64,000 nucleotides of DNA, taken from Bacillus_BA songklensis. Lineage in GTDB: Bacteria; Bacillota; Bacilli; Bacillales; Bacillaceae_H. The translations under genes were made by a program, and so were the position numbers. Every line of letters starts with the position of its first letter. Within the stretch, counting starts at the first letter, position 1. The stretch spans positions 62,001 to 126,000 of the forward strand of contig NZ_JBHRZT010000052.1 in assembly GCF_042649685.1 (NCBI RefSeq), given 5' to 3'. Under the pieces are notes generated by a model. The model saw nothing but the letters and a program-made list of their open reading frames with translations, had not been told where the DNA came from and did not search any database. Positions 35,755-44,088 of this stretch are shown here, in pieces.

Positions 35755-35810
35755 ATCCACAAAACCCTGAAGAGGATCATAGGCGAAGACTAGTGGTACA
35801 TTAAAGTTCG

Positions 35811-36015
35811 ATTTATATATAAATCCCGCTTATTTTCCCCTCTGTCACCGCTCCTTCTTCTATTTGCGCCTTTCTGTTTCTTCATCTTGAACGAGCTTAC
35901 AAAGGTCTTCGTATAAGCGATTGCCAAGAACCCTTCATGTCGCTTGGCAATCGCTTATGCGTAAAGAATTTGACATGGGCGTTTTTGACTCATGTCAAAT
36001 TCTTTACGTGAATTT
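35811..36015 (-). repeat. Two-hairpin dispersed element, copy 3
   Basis: Reverse orientation, full length of about 205 bp. Hairpin two has AAGCGATTGCCAAG with its perfect complement, hairpin one AAAGAATTTGACATG with its complement. Ends are TTTATATATAAATCC and TGAATTTATATATA. It is tandem with copy 4. Confidence 0.88.
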
Positions 36016-36226
36016 ATATATATAAATCCAATTTAATTTTTTAACATTCACTACTGATTTTTAGGTTATTTATGCCTTTCGGTTCTTCCATCTCGAATAA
36101 GCTCACAAAGGTCTTCATATAAGCGGTCGGGAAGAACCCGAAAGGGAGATTGCCGACCGCTTATGCATGATGAATTTGACATGGGCGGTCTTTGCCTATG
36201 TCAAATTCATCATGTGGATTTATATA
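36016..36226 (-). repeat. Two-hairpin dispersed element, copy 4
   Basis: Full-length reverse copy. Ends TATATAAATCCA and TGGATTTATATA form terminal inverted repeats. Hairpin two is built from AAGCGGTCGG / CCGACCGCTT, hairpin one from TGATGAATTTGACAT / ATGTCAAATTCATCA. The remaining 36227-36392 is AT-rich with a possible promoter for the next gene. Confidence 0.9.
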
Positions 36227-36392
36227 TTATTAATACAATAAAAAATTTATAATAAAATAGTTGTATATTCATAAAAACGTGTTAAAATACAATTAGTTGA
36301 ATAAATATTAATTTGTTCAACGCCCTTGAAATAATAAAGAATTTATTTCATAATATTATTAATTTTTAAAAAATAAAAATGGGGGAAAAAGT

Positions 36393-37208
36393 ATGGTAAA
36401 GAAAAAGTGGTTTTCATTAACCTTAATCAGCATGCTTGTTATTGGTTTATTAGCTGCATGCGGGACAAGCAATGATAAAGAAAATGCTTCTGAAGGAAAT
36501 GCCGGAGGAAAAGAAGAAAAGAAAGTATTAACGATGGGTACATCTGCAGATTATCCGCCGTTTGAGTACATTGACACAGCAAAAGGTGATGAAATTATCG
36601 GTTTTGATGCTGATTTAGCAAAAGCCATTACGAAAGAACTTGGTTACGAAGTGAAAATAGTGGACATGGATTTCAATGGTTTAATTCCTGCAATTCAAGC
36701 CGGGAAAGTGGATTTTGTTATGGCAGGCATGACCCCTACTCCAGAACGTGAAAAGAGCGTCGATTTCTCTGAGCCGTATTACATTACTAAAAATCTTATT
36801 GTGATAAAGAAAGACAGCGGCATTAAAACAGTGGAAGATTTAAAAGGAAAAACAGTTGGTGTTCAAGTAGGCACGATTCAAGAAGAAAAAGCGAATGAAA
36901 TTAAGAAAACTGTTGATATGAAGGTTGAAAACCGCAACCGCATTCCAGAAATTATTCAAGAAATGAATTCAAACCGCTTTGATGCGGCAATCATCGAAGA
37001 TGTAGTAGCGAAAAACTACTTTGCAAAAGATAAGAACCTTACAGGCTTTGAAGTTCCTGATGCAGCGAAAAAGGGATCAGCTGTTGCGTTTCCTAATGAC
37101 AGCAAGTTGAAAGCAGACTTTGACCGCGTATTAAATGAAATGAAAGAAAGCGGCGAACTAGACAAATTAATCGAAAAATGGTTCAGCGGCGAACAGCCGG
37201 CTAAATAA
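36393..37208 (+). CDS. Amino-acid ABC transporter substrate-binding lipoprotein
   Basis: A 271-residue protein with a lipoprotein signal peptide: hydrophobic stretch then L-L-A-A-C at residues about 19-23, cysteine being the lipidated residue. The mature part is an SBP_bac_3 domain (polar amino acid type): S-A-D-Y-P-P-F-E-Y, G-F-D-A-D-L-A, A-G-M-T-P-T-P-E-R and K-G-K-T-V-G-V-Q-V-G-T. These resemble arginine/glutamine binding proteins. It is an orphan: no permease or ATPase gene follows, only a terminator and repeats, so it must use components encoded elsewhere. ATG at 36393 follows GGGGGA. Confidence 0.9.
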   Translation: MVKKKWFSLTLISMLVIGLLAACGTSNDKENASEGNAGGKEEKKVLTMGTSADYPPFEYIDTAKGDEIIGFDADLAKAITKELGYEVKIVDMDFNGLIPAIQAGKVDFVMAGMTPTPEREKSVDFSEPYYITKNLIVIKKDSGIKTVEDLKGKTVGVQVGTIQEEKANEIKKTVDMKVENRNRIPEIIQEMNSNRFDAAIIEDVVAKNYFAKDKNLTGFEVPDAAKKGSAVAFPNDSKLKADFDRVLNEMKESGELDKLIEKWFSGEQPAK

Positions 37209-37220
37209 TTTAAACAAAAG

Positions 37221-37268
37221 TATGGAGAGTGCGAATTTGGATTTTGCCAAAAGCGTGCTCTCCATTTT
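37221..37268 (+). terminator. Terminator of the binding-protein gene
   Basis: ATGGAGAG and CTCTCCAT arms followed by TTTTCT. Confidence 0.75.
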
Positions 37269-37419
37269 CTATGTTTATAGAAAATGACTGCCATAGCAAT
37301 TCGTTAAAGGAAATGAAATTAACGAAACAATTTCGGAATATAAGATGGTTTTTTCTTCAGGTAGCCCCTGAATTTTTATTGATATTTACTTAAAAATTCT
37401 CTATAAAAAGAATCTGTTA

Positions 37420-37462
37420 GAATTTTATCCATCTTTTTTTATAAAAAAGATGGATAAAATTC
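37420..37462. repeat. Perfect 20-bp inverted repeat
   Basis: GAATTTTATCCATCTTTTTT and its complement around TATA. It has no coding neighbour within 200 nt and no clear T-run beyond the arms. Confidence 0.7.
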
Positions 37463-37500
37463 CGCTTCTGTCCGTTTCACGATGAACCTCTTTCGTATAT

Positions 37501-37613
37501 CCTAGCTAATGAAGCCGGGAAGCTTTAACTATCGGATGGGATGAAAATTTAGTCGGTAAACCCTTTGCCAACAGGATGGGAAATCCTGCGCGGTTAACAG
37601 GGTTTTTTCATTT
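37501..37613 (+). other. Unidentified GC-richer intergenic segment with terminator-like end
   Basis: About 110 nt of higher GC content than its surroundings, with several short hairpins (for example CAGGATGGGAAATCCTG) and a final AACCC...GGGTTTTTT structure. No open frame follows it. It looks like a structured RNA with an intrinsic terminator, but I cannot assign it to a known class. Confidence 0.35.
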
Positions 37614-37790
37614 TTAGACGAGAAAAGCGAAGCCGACTGTTCAGCTCCGACGTGCGTTGGAACTCCTGAGAAGGAACCGCTTTTTGGTTCCGCAGGAAGG
37701 AGTGAAACGTAGGAGGAGCTAGGAGGCGCAGCTGGACAACTAAGAAAAGCGAAGCCGACTGTTCAGCTCCAACGTGCGCGGGCAGCCGCT
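37612..37790 (+). repeat. Bacillus-type GC-rich intergenic repeat, one and a half units
   Basis: The block GAAAAGCGAAGCCGACTGTT followed by CAGCTCC appears at 37620 and again at 37743. Between them are GGAACCGC...GGTTCCGCAGGA hairpin arms and GGAGGAGCTAGGAGGCGCAGC. This type of repeat is widespread between genes in Bacillus. The frame on the minus strand across it is not a gene. Confidence 0.65.
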
Positions 37791-37856
37791 TATGCATAAA
37801 TCATTTGACATAAATGCTTTTTATTTATGTCAAATGATTTATATAGATAAAAAAAC
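37786..37856 (-). repeat. Two-hairpin dispersed element, copy 5 (partial)
   Basis: CCGCTTATGCATAAATC followed by hairpin AAATCATTTGACATAAAT with its complement and TTATATAGAT. Only hairpin one and one arm of hairpin two remain; the rest is replaced by the neighbouring GC-rich repeat. Confidence 0.8.
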
Positions 37857-37881
37857 AGCTGGTCCAATAACCAGGCTGCTT
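37849..37881 (-). terminator. Terminator of the DUF2187-like gene
   Basis: Minus strand: AGCCTGGT-TATTGG-ACCAGCT followed by GTTTTTTTA, starting right at the stop codon. Confidence 0.8.
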
Positions 37882-38127
37882 TTATGAGGTTAAAATGCTA
37901 TATCGATTATGATGTACATTGGTGAGGTCGTTTTCAATTCGTAACAACTTTGTAAGAGTTGGATCAAGCAGTCTTACAATCACCGAGTTTTCATTGATTT
38001 TTATTACTTCTCCTGTTAGGGTCACATTTTCTTTTTGGCGCTGTTGAATCACTTCTCTCTCCCATTTAATCATATCCCCAATTTTAACGGCCGAATGGTT
38101 ATGCAACAATCTTTTTTCTGATCTCAT
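37882..38127 (-). CDS. YkvS-like protein (DUF2187), 81 aa
   Basis: An 81-residue soluble protein. V-K-I-G-D-M-I-K-W-E near residue 14 and T-G-E-V-I-K-I-N-E-N-S-V-I-V near residue 38 match the beta-rich DUF2187 family, of which B. subtilis YkvS is a member; its function is unknown. The C-terminus (N-V-H-H-N-R-Y) also fits. ATG at 38127 follows AGAAGGAG. It borders the iteron region, with transcription leaving it. Confidence 0.75.
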   Translation of the reverse strand: MRSEKRLLHNHSAVKIGDMIKWEREVIQQRQKENVTLTGEVIKINENSVIVRLLDPTLTKLLRIENDLTNVHHNRYSILTS

Positions 38128-38540
38128 AGGCTTTCTCCTTCTAATTCTATATTACATTTGTTTTTAACTTTCCCCTAACTTTCCTTTTTTATTTATAAAT
38201 CGCTCTTTAAGGAGCATACGGCAGGATAAGCGGTTACCCTGTTTTAGAGCTAAATATACTTTATCCTTGATTAATTACCTAAATTTTTATATTTTAAACC
38301 TCTTTAAAAAAAGATTTTGTATTTATATGAATGTGATGTAAGCAGTCAGCCTAGTCAGCCAGTATCTTTGTCATTTTAGTTATAGCAATGTGTATTTTCA
38401 ACATTATAACCAAAACATACTTTTCTATCTGTTTATACTGTTTATATATATTTTGTTTTTATGTTTTCTTTGTTTAATTGTTTTTTGTTTTTATGTTTTA
38501 AGATTTTAAAAAGCTTGATATATCAACTTTTATCGAGGGT

Positions 38541-39217
38541 AACTATCACATTTTTTATCCTTGATATCACAGATTTTATTTTAGTTATCACATTTTTTAT
38601 TCATAATCTCACGCTTTTTATTTGAACTCTCACACTTTTTATGTTAGGAATCACACATTTTATTTTCCAACTCTCACGCTTTTTATCCAATTTCTCACAT
38701 ATTTTATTCTAACCATCACATTTTTTATCTCAATTATCACAAGTTTTATCCCTAATCAGCACACTTTTTATCTTAACTATCACAGATTTTTTCTTTAACC
38801 ATCACGTTTTTTATCTTAATTATCACAGATTTTATCTTTAACCATCACGTTTTTTATCTTAATTATCACAGATTTTATCTTTAACCATCATGCTTTTTAT
38901 GTTAACTATCACACTTTTTATTTTAACCATCACATTTTTTATCTCCATTCTTTCCGCATTCCATTTTGTAGCTATTACACTTTTTATTTATGATTTTATG
39001 CACCATGAATGTCTTCAAAACACGCTAAATCCTTTAATTATGAGGTATTCCTGGCATTCTATAAAATTTGTTGCAAGCGGCAGTCCCATTAACTATCACA
39101 TTTTTTATCTCGATATTGAATTTGCTTTGTAACTATCACACTTTTTATAGTAAAAAGCAGCAACTATCACAGATTTTATACTTTTAAAAGGATTTTGATT
39201 GATGTAATTATCACAAT
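38541..39217. repeat. Iteron array: replication origin of a Rep_3-type replicon
   Basis: At least 19 contiguous units (38546-38949 by their TCAC core) spaced 21-23 nt, about two helical turns, plus four to five more isolated copies up to 39217. Consensus is roughly TTAACTATCACATTTTTTATC. Within 38780-38888 two variants alternate (cores TCACAGATTTTATC and TCACGTTTTTTATC), showing duplication in pairs. The preceding 38160-38540 is very AT-rich and gene-free, as expected of an unwinding region. The initiator gene starts 39 nt downstream of the last partial unit. Confidence 0.88.
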
Positions 39218-39255
39218 TTATTAAAATTAGTGATGGATAGCTAGGAGGCAGTCAT

Positions 39256-40566
39256 ATGCAGGAAGTCATAAAACAGGAGAAAAAAATTAGCCCCGATCAT
39301 AAAGTAACCAAGTCAAATGATTTAATCGAAACCGCTTATAAGTTATCGTTGCAAGAAACAAGGATTATACATACACTTATTAGTATGGTTGAACCTGATG
39401 ATGAACATTTCCAGGTTTATAAGTTTACTGTTAAAGAGTTTGCTAACATGGTTGGAATTAAGGGCAATATTTATCAATACATTCGTGAGATCATCACAGG
39501 GTTGCAGGAAAAAACCATTCCAATCAAACAGGACAAATCAACTCTTGTTGTGAATTGGTTAGCCAGCGCTGAATATTTTCCGGGTGAAGGCTATGTGGAA
39601 TTAGAGATTTCTTCCAAGCTAAAACCATTTTTGCTCAATATGAAGAAACGCTTTACTTCCTATCAGCTCAAATATATATTGCAACTCAGTTCTTTCTATT
39701 CGATTCGAATTTATGAATTGCTAAAGCAGTATCAATTTTTACGGCATAAAACCCGTACGATTCCTCTTGAAACCTTAAGGGAATGGATAGGGCTGGAACC
39801 TAATACATATAAACAATACGGTCACTTCAAGAATCGAATCTTGTTAAAAGCCCAAGAAGATATCAATGAGGTCACAGATATGAAGTTTGAGTTTCAAGAA
39901 GTAAAGAGCGGGAGAAAAGTGGTCGCCATAGAGTTCCGTATCATTCCAAAAGATCATGAGGAACCAACTTTACTTCCAGCAAAGGAGAAGGTTATAGAGG
40001 AAAACTCTGTTGTACCTGTAGAAGAAGTCTCTGTGAAAAAATGGGGCGAGGAGCAAGCCGCATTACTCCGCAAACTTTTAAAATATAACATGGAGGAATC
40101 AACAGCTGCGTCTTTACTGGAACAATACGAGATTGAGCGTATAAAAAACGCCCTTGAATACACAGAGCAGCGATTGCAAACAAAGGAAATTGATAACGTT
40201 CCCGGTTATTTATTATCCGCTGTCAAAAAAGGTTGGGCGCCAAAAAGACGTGGTGTCATCAGAAAAGAGATGATTCCGTCATTTATGAAGGAAACAACGG
40301 AGGATGAAAAACTCTCTTCCTATCTCAAACGATTTGAATTACAAGAAAATTTCGAACATTATTGCCTAGAGGTTTATGAACTGAAGAAAAACCTGTCCAT
40401 GGAAAAAGAGGATGCGGCCAAAATCGCTGCCTCAGAAGTGCGCAACACCCTTCGAATGGATATACAAAAACGAAAAGAGTTAGGATTGCCTATGAGGTTA
40501 TTCGATGATTTTCAAAATGATCTTTTAAGAAGGTTGTACCAGGAAGCCATTTTAGAGCATCTATAG
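39256..40566 (+). CDS. Rep_3-family replication initiator protein (RepB type)
   Basis: A 436-residue iteron-binding initiator. Residues about 18-225 form the Rep_3 double winged helix: L-S-L-Q-E-T-R-I-I-H-T-L-I near the N-terminus, then Y-S-I-R-I-Y-E-L-L-K-Q-Y and L-R-E-W-I-G-L, which are hallmark blocks of these plasmid initiators. The C-terminal 200 residues are helical and charged and resemble the tail of larger Firmicute Rep proteins. ATG at 39256 follows AGGAGG. Directly downstream of the iterons. No partition, relaxase or toxin-antitoxin genes are adjacent, so this looks like the replication core of an integrated plasmid. Confidence 0.9.
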   Translation: MQEVIKQEKKISPDHKVTKSNDLIETAYKLSLQETRIIHTLISMVEPDDEHFQVYKFTVKEFANMVGIKGNIYQYIREIITGLQEKTIPIKQDKSTLVVNWLASAEYFPGEGYVELEISSKLKPFLLNMKKRFTSYQLKYILQLSSFYSIRIYELLKQYQFLRHKTRTIPLETLREWIGLEPNTYKQYGHFKNRILLKAQEDINEVTDMKFEFQEVKSGRKVVAIEFRIIPKDHEEPTLLPAKEKVIEENSVVPVEEVSVKKWGEEQAALLRKLLKYNMEESTAASLLEQYEIERIKNALEYTEQRLQTKEIDNVPGYLLSAVKKGWAPKRRGVIRKEMIPSFMKETTEDEKLSSYLKRFELQENFEHYCLEVYELKKNLSMEKEDAAKIAASEVRNTLRMDIQKRKELGLPMRLFDDFQNDLLRRLYQEAILEHL

Positions 40567-40604
40567 GATGAGACTAAAACCCATCAATAATAGCTAATAA
40601 GAAA

Positions 40605-40650
40605 ATCCCTTATATAAATCTGTCGTTTGGGTTGTTATAAGGGTTTTTTT
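40605..40650 (+). terminator. Terminator of the rep gene
   Basis: CCCTTATA and TATAAGGG arms with a loop of about 24 nt, followed by seven T. Confidence 0.75.
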
Positions 40651-40789
40651 ATGTTGCTATTTGAATATAATGCAATAGATGATTGGATACTTTTACCTTC
40701 TCCGGAAGGGATAGATTGAGTTTGCTGATAAAGTTATAATAAAGATAACCGGATTTTTTCCGGTAAAACTTAAAGGGGGTGATGTTCCT

Positions 40790-40918
40790 GTGAAAAATCG
40801 TGATAAAAAGCGGAAAAAGAAGCGTGATTTTTTGAAGGACTACTTGAAAAACAAGTTAAAAAACTGGAAGCCTCAACCTGGCAAAGCCCCTGTGTCCAAC
40901 TATAAAACTTCCGCATAA
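40790..40918 (+). CDS. Small basic protein, 42 aa
   Basis: GTG at 40790 follows AAAGGGGGTGATG and opens a 42-codon frame. The N-terminus is very basic (K-N-R-D-K-K-R-K-K-K-R), followed by D-F-L-K-D-Y-L-K-N-K-L and a proline-containing tail. It has its own terminator. I do not recognise a family; nucleic-acid binding is possible from charge alone. It lies 220 nt after the rep gene. Confidence 0.5.
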   Translation: MKNRDKKRKKKRDFLKDYLKNKLKNWKPQPGKAPVSNYKTSA

Positions 40919-40925
40919 CAAAAAA

Positions 40926-40962
40926 TGAAAGTGGACACATATGATGTCCACTTCTCTTTTTG
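40926..40962 (+). terminator. Terminator of the 42-aa gene
   Basis: AAGTGGACA and TGTCCACTT arms followed by CTCTTTTT. Confidence 0.8.
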
Positions 40963-41092
40963 TCAAATGGTTAAACTTCTCTGTTATATGTTCATTTTTT
41001 CATGTCGTAATTTTTATATGAAGCCACTTCAATTTCTCCTGACTTATCCATCACGATATTCAACACGCTATTTGAAATTCCTGCTTCCTCTA

Positions 41093-42289
41093 TCAGAATT
41101 GTACGATCCCTTCTCCACTTAAATTCGGCAGGGGATCATAGAAATCCCCCCAATTCATCTCCATTTCTTCGCTGGACAGTAAACATTCATCCAGAAGGCG
41201 CTCCACTTCTTCTTGATCCATATCAATCCCAATGAATACAAGCTCCGTCATTCGGTCACCTGTTTCATTATCCCATCTTTCGAGAAGCTCCGGTTCTTCA
41301 TTCAGTACTTCATTTCGTTCATCTTCCGGAAGGTCTGCTACCCAGTAACCTGCTTGTTCCAGCATAATGGAAGGACCGGCTTGGGACAGTAAAGTGGCTA
41401 TACAACTACGGCTGGCAATCCACAAGAAGCCTTTGGAACGGACAACTTCAATCGGCCATTCTTCCAACAATCGGTTGAATCTATCCGGATGGAACGGGCG
41501 CTTTCTTCGGTAGACAAAAGAAGAAATACCGTATTCATCTGTTTCGGGGATATGTTCTTCATTCAATTCCTTTAGCCAGCCCGCACTTTGACTTGCCTGT
41601 TCAAAATCAAACAACCCCGTATCGAGCACTTCAGAAAGTGGAACATTCCCAAAGGATGTTTCAATCAGCTTTGCCCCAGGGTTCAATTTTCGAATAAATC
41701 CTTTTAATATGTCAGCGGTCTCTCTGTCCACCATATCTAGCTTATTCAAAACGATCACATTGGCAAATTCAATTTGATCGATTAACAAATCGACTACTTC
41801 CCTTGTATCTTGTTCATCTGTTGCTTGTTTTCGGTCCAATAGGCTTTCACCCGATGAAAAATCACTCCAAAAGCGATAACCGTCCACAACCGTCACCATC
41901 GTATCAAGTCGGCATGTTTTTGTTAAGTCAATCCCAAGCTCCTCATCCATATATACGAATGTTTGGGCCACAGGGATGGGCTCACTGATACCTGTTGATT
42001 CAATGACAATAGCATCGACCTGACCATTTTGCGCTAATTTTTCAACTTCAATCATCAGATCTTCTCGCAATGTACAGCAAATGCAGCCATTTTGCAGTTG
42101 AACAAATTTTTCCTCCGTTCGTGAAAAACCGCCTTGTTCAATTAATGCTGCATCAATGTTCACTTCACTCATATCATTGACGATAACAGCTATCTTCCTG
42201 CCTTCCCGGTTCGCAAGAAGATGATTTAAGAGAGTCGTTTTTCCAGAGCCAAGAAAACCACTCAATACAGTCACTGGAATCTTATTCAT
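41093..42289 (-). CDS. CobW/ZNG1-family GTPase (YciC/ZigA-like metallochaperone)
   Basis: A 398-residue G3E GTPase. Walker A G-F-L-G-S-G-K-T-T near residue 11, metal motif G-C-I-C-C near residue 68, E-S-T-G-I-S-E-P switch and the N-K-L-D guanine-specificity motif near residue 185 are intact; the C-terminal CobW_C domain follows. Such proteins deliver zinc to client enzymes under zinc starvation. A Zur-type palindrome lies 20 nt before the start and a second one precedes the neighbouring zinc-free rpmG, supporting zinc regulation. ATG at 42289. Confidence 0.88.
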   Translation of the reverse strand: MNKIPVTVLSGFLGSGKTTLLNHLLANREGRKIAVIVNDMSEVNIDAALIEQGGFSRTEEKFVQLQNGCICCTLREDLMIEVEKLAQNGQVDAIVIESTGISEPIPVAQTFVYMDEELGIDLTKTCRLDTMVTVVDGYRFWSDFSSGESLLDRKQATDEQDTREVVDLLIDQIEFANVIVLNKLDMVDRETADILKGFIRKLNPGAKLIETSFGNVPLSEVLDTGLFDFEQASQSAGWLKELNEEHIPETDEYGISSFVYRRKRPFHPDRFNRLLEEWPIEVVRSKGFLWIASRSCIATLLSQAGPSIMLEQAGYWVADLPEDERNEVLNEEPELLERWDNETGDRMTELVFIGIDMDQEEVERLLDECLLSSEEMEMNWGDFYDPLPNLSGEGIVQF

Positions 42290-42309
42290 GTTATCCTCCT
42301 ATTAATCAC

Positions 42310-42330
42310 AAATCGTTATTATTACGATTT
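42310..42330. promoter_or_regulatory. Zur box upstream of the CobW gene
   Basis: AAATCGTTATTATTACGATTT, a 21 bp palindrome close to the B. subtilis Zur consensus AAATCGTAATNATTACGATTT. Confidence 0.85.
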
Positions 42331-42480
42331 TATGGCGATAAAAAATTCATTTTTAGCCCTTTTCTTCTGGTATTGATATTTTCTGAACAGGCCGATTTTG
42401 GTTTTGATAAAGGCACCAATTTAATTCGCCTATCTTGATCATGTAACACGATTAAGTATTTGTATCTCTTTTTCTCCTCG

Positions 42481-42630
42481 CTATTTGGTTTCACGGTGCA
42501 GAGTATAACGCTTTAAACGTGGTGAGTATTTTTTTAACTCTAATCGATCAGGATTGTTGCGTTTGTTTTTCGTTGTTATGTAATTACGATCACCTGTTTC
42601 CGTACATTGTAGTGTTACTTTTACTCTCAT
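42481..42630 (-). CDS. rpmG: Ribosomal protein L33, zinc-independent paralogue
   Basis: A 49-residue L33 protein: V-T-L-Q-C-T-E-T-G-D-R-N-Y, then N-K-R-N-N-P-D-R-L-E-L-K-K-Y, ending H-R-E-T-K. Zinc-binding L33 forms carry two C-x-x-C pairs; here only one cysteine is left and the second pair is replaced by S-P-R-L, so this is the C-minus form used when zinc is scarce. ATG at 42630 follows GGAGGATAT. A Zur box lies 23 nt upstream, consistent with induction under zinc limitation. Confidence 0.93.
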   Translation of the reverse strand: MRVKVTLQCTETGDRNYITTKNKRNNPDRLELKKYSPRLKRYTLHRETK

Positions 42631-42652
42631 TATGTAATATCCTCCTTTGATT

Positions 42653-42673
42653 AAACCGTAATAATTACGTTTT
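42653..42673. promoter_or_regulatory. Zur box upstream of rpmG
   Basis: AAACCGTAATAATTACGTTTT fits the Zur palindrome with few mismatches. The AT-rich stretch from here to 43055 shows no gene apart from what precedes the small frame at 43056. Confidence 0.8.
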
Positions 42674-43055
42674 GTATTGTATAATGCTTTAACTTGCTAA
42701 GTCAAGAAGATTTTAGTCCAGTGCCAACAAACCATTGCTTTTAGCCTTATTAAGGGTGAGGATTGATGCTAAAAAAAATAAATAGAATTCCTATATATAG
42801 GATGTGGTTTGGGACTGTCTTAATGGCTATGATTTAATATTATATTTTCTTTTAGAACATAGTTTATTTAGATTATATTTGCGGATTTTACCCCTTTGTT
42901 TTTATTTTTTATTGGCAATATTTACGGCCAAGCGTTTTTGCCGTTCTCTTGTACAAGCTTGAATGGGTAGATTGACTTCTTTCAGGACGCATATTCCAGG
43001 AAGGTTTTTCACAAACTATCCGTTGTTATCTCGACTGAGAAATGGAGTGATTAAG

Positions 43056-43181
43056 ATGGCAAAGGCAAAACAAGGGTCTCAAAAAGGAAAGCCGAATGCA
43101 GATACTGTTAATAACGTAATGGCTGCTGAAGAGCTTGAAAAGGCCATTCATCCTACGAAGCGTCAAAATTCCAGACAATAA
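43056..43181 (+). CDS. Small hypothetical protein, 41 aa
   Basis: ATG at 43056 is preceded by GGAGTGATT. The 41-residue product is polar, lysine- and glutamine-rich (A-K-A-K-Q-G-S-Q-K-G-K-P-N-A-D) without cysteine or membrane helix. Composition resembles minor acid-soluble spore proteins, but I cannot match it to a named one. The frame continues upstream to 42963 without a ribosome site, so the short form is preferred. Confidence 0.6.
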   Translation: MAKAKQGSQKGKPNADTVNNVMAAEELEKAIHPTKRQNSRQ

Positions 43182-43252
43182 AAACCCAATTCTTTACTTT
43201 CATTTCTTCCAATAATTTTTAAGTGCGACAAAATGATTTAAAAAGTGAAAAA

Positions 43253-43290
43253 TGCCCCAAAACCATGAAAAAAACGATGGCTTTGGGGCC
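43253..43290 (-). terminator. GC-rich inverted repeat between small genes
   Basis: GCCCCAAA-CCAT and ATGG-TTTGGGGC arms; on the minus strand it is followed by ATTTTTC. It may terminate transcription from either side. Confidence 0.5.
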
Positions 43291-43454
43291 CCCCATAATA
43301 TGGTCCCCTTTTCGTTTCCTTTCTTTCTATTTCCTATATAGCTTTTTATGTCCCTACAGGGTGAGTCTAATTGATGAAAGTATGTATCGAATGCTTAGTG
43401 CCATTTCTCCAATGCCCACATATGATAGGGTGATAACAATTAGGTGGTGACAAC

Positions 43455-43955
43455 ATGCAATACAATCAATGGTTTAATCCGCATATGGGGATGGCAAATC
43501 CGCCCATTTATCAAAACCTGTATACTGCGCGGGCGGTTTATCCTTCCTTTTACGGGCAGCCAAACGGCTATGTGCAGCAGGCATATGATGGATTCGAATA
43601 TTATGATGAAGAGACAATGAGAACACCGGAAGATGTAAACCGGGTGATGCGAGTTTTGAATCAACAGTATGGAACCATTTATACGGAGATTCAAAGGGGC
43701 GGGATGGACCGAAAGCTTGCTGATTATTTATTTAGATCAACGGTGACGTTCGCAGATGAAAATTACAACAATTATACTGGCAACATCGATCAAAAAATAG
43801 AGCAAGCATCACGGCAATTGCAAAGGCGAGAACCATGGATTTTTGATATCATGAGAATTTACAGCGTATCCCCTGCATCACAAATTCGTATTGTCAACAC
43901 AGTTTTAAGAGCTTCTTTCGAAAATCTCAGACCGGCGCCGCTGCCTCCTCGATAA
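43455..43955 (+). CDS. Hypothetical protein, 166 aa, possibly spore-related
   Basis: I do not recognise its family. The N-terminal 45 residues are rich in tyrosine, proline, asparagine and glutamine (P-P-I-Y-Q-N-L-Y, then Y-G-Q-P-N-G-Y-V-Q-Q-A-Y), followed by a helical region with V-M-R-V-L-N-Q-Q-Y and a proline-rich end. No signal peptide or membrane helix. The composition is typical of spore coat proteins, and CATATGATA about 30 nt before the start fits a sigma-K -10 box, though the -35 is poor. ATG at 43455 follows AGGTGGTG. Confidence 0.65.
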   Translation: MQYNQWFNPHMGMANPPIYQNLYTARAVYPSFYGQPNGYVQQAYDGFEYYDEETMRTPEDVNRVMRVLNQQYGTIYTEIQRGGMDRKLADYLFRSTVTFADENYNNYTGNIDQKIEQASRQLQRREPWIFDIMRIYSVSPASQIRIVNTVLRASFENLRPAPLPPR

Positions 43956-44088
43956 AAAGACTAATTACCCGAAAAAAAACTCTGTAAGGTACTCCGTATA
44001 CTCCTTACTTCCAATTCTTTAATAAGAAGCGTTAAATTTCGAGCATACTAATACAAGAACATACACGAATAGGAAGGAAGGATAGAAG

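Noticed and set aside
37594..37797. 67-codon minus-strand frame
   Set aside because: It is a translation of the GC-rich intergenic repeat.
38541..39217. CRISPR-like appearance of the short repeats
   Set aside because: Units are contiguous at 21-23 nt with degenerate AT-rich copies and no unique spacers; they precede a Rep_3 gene, so they are iterons.
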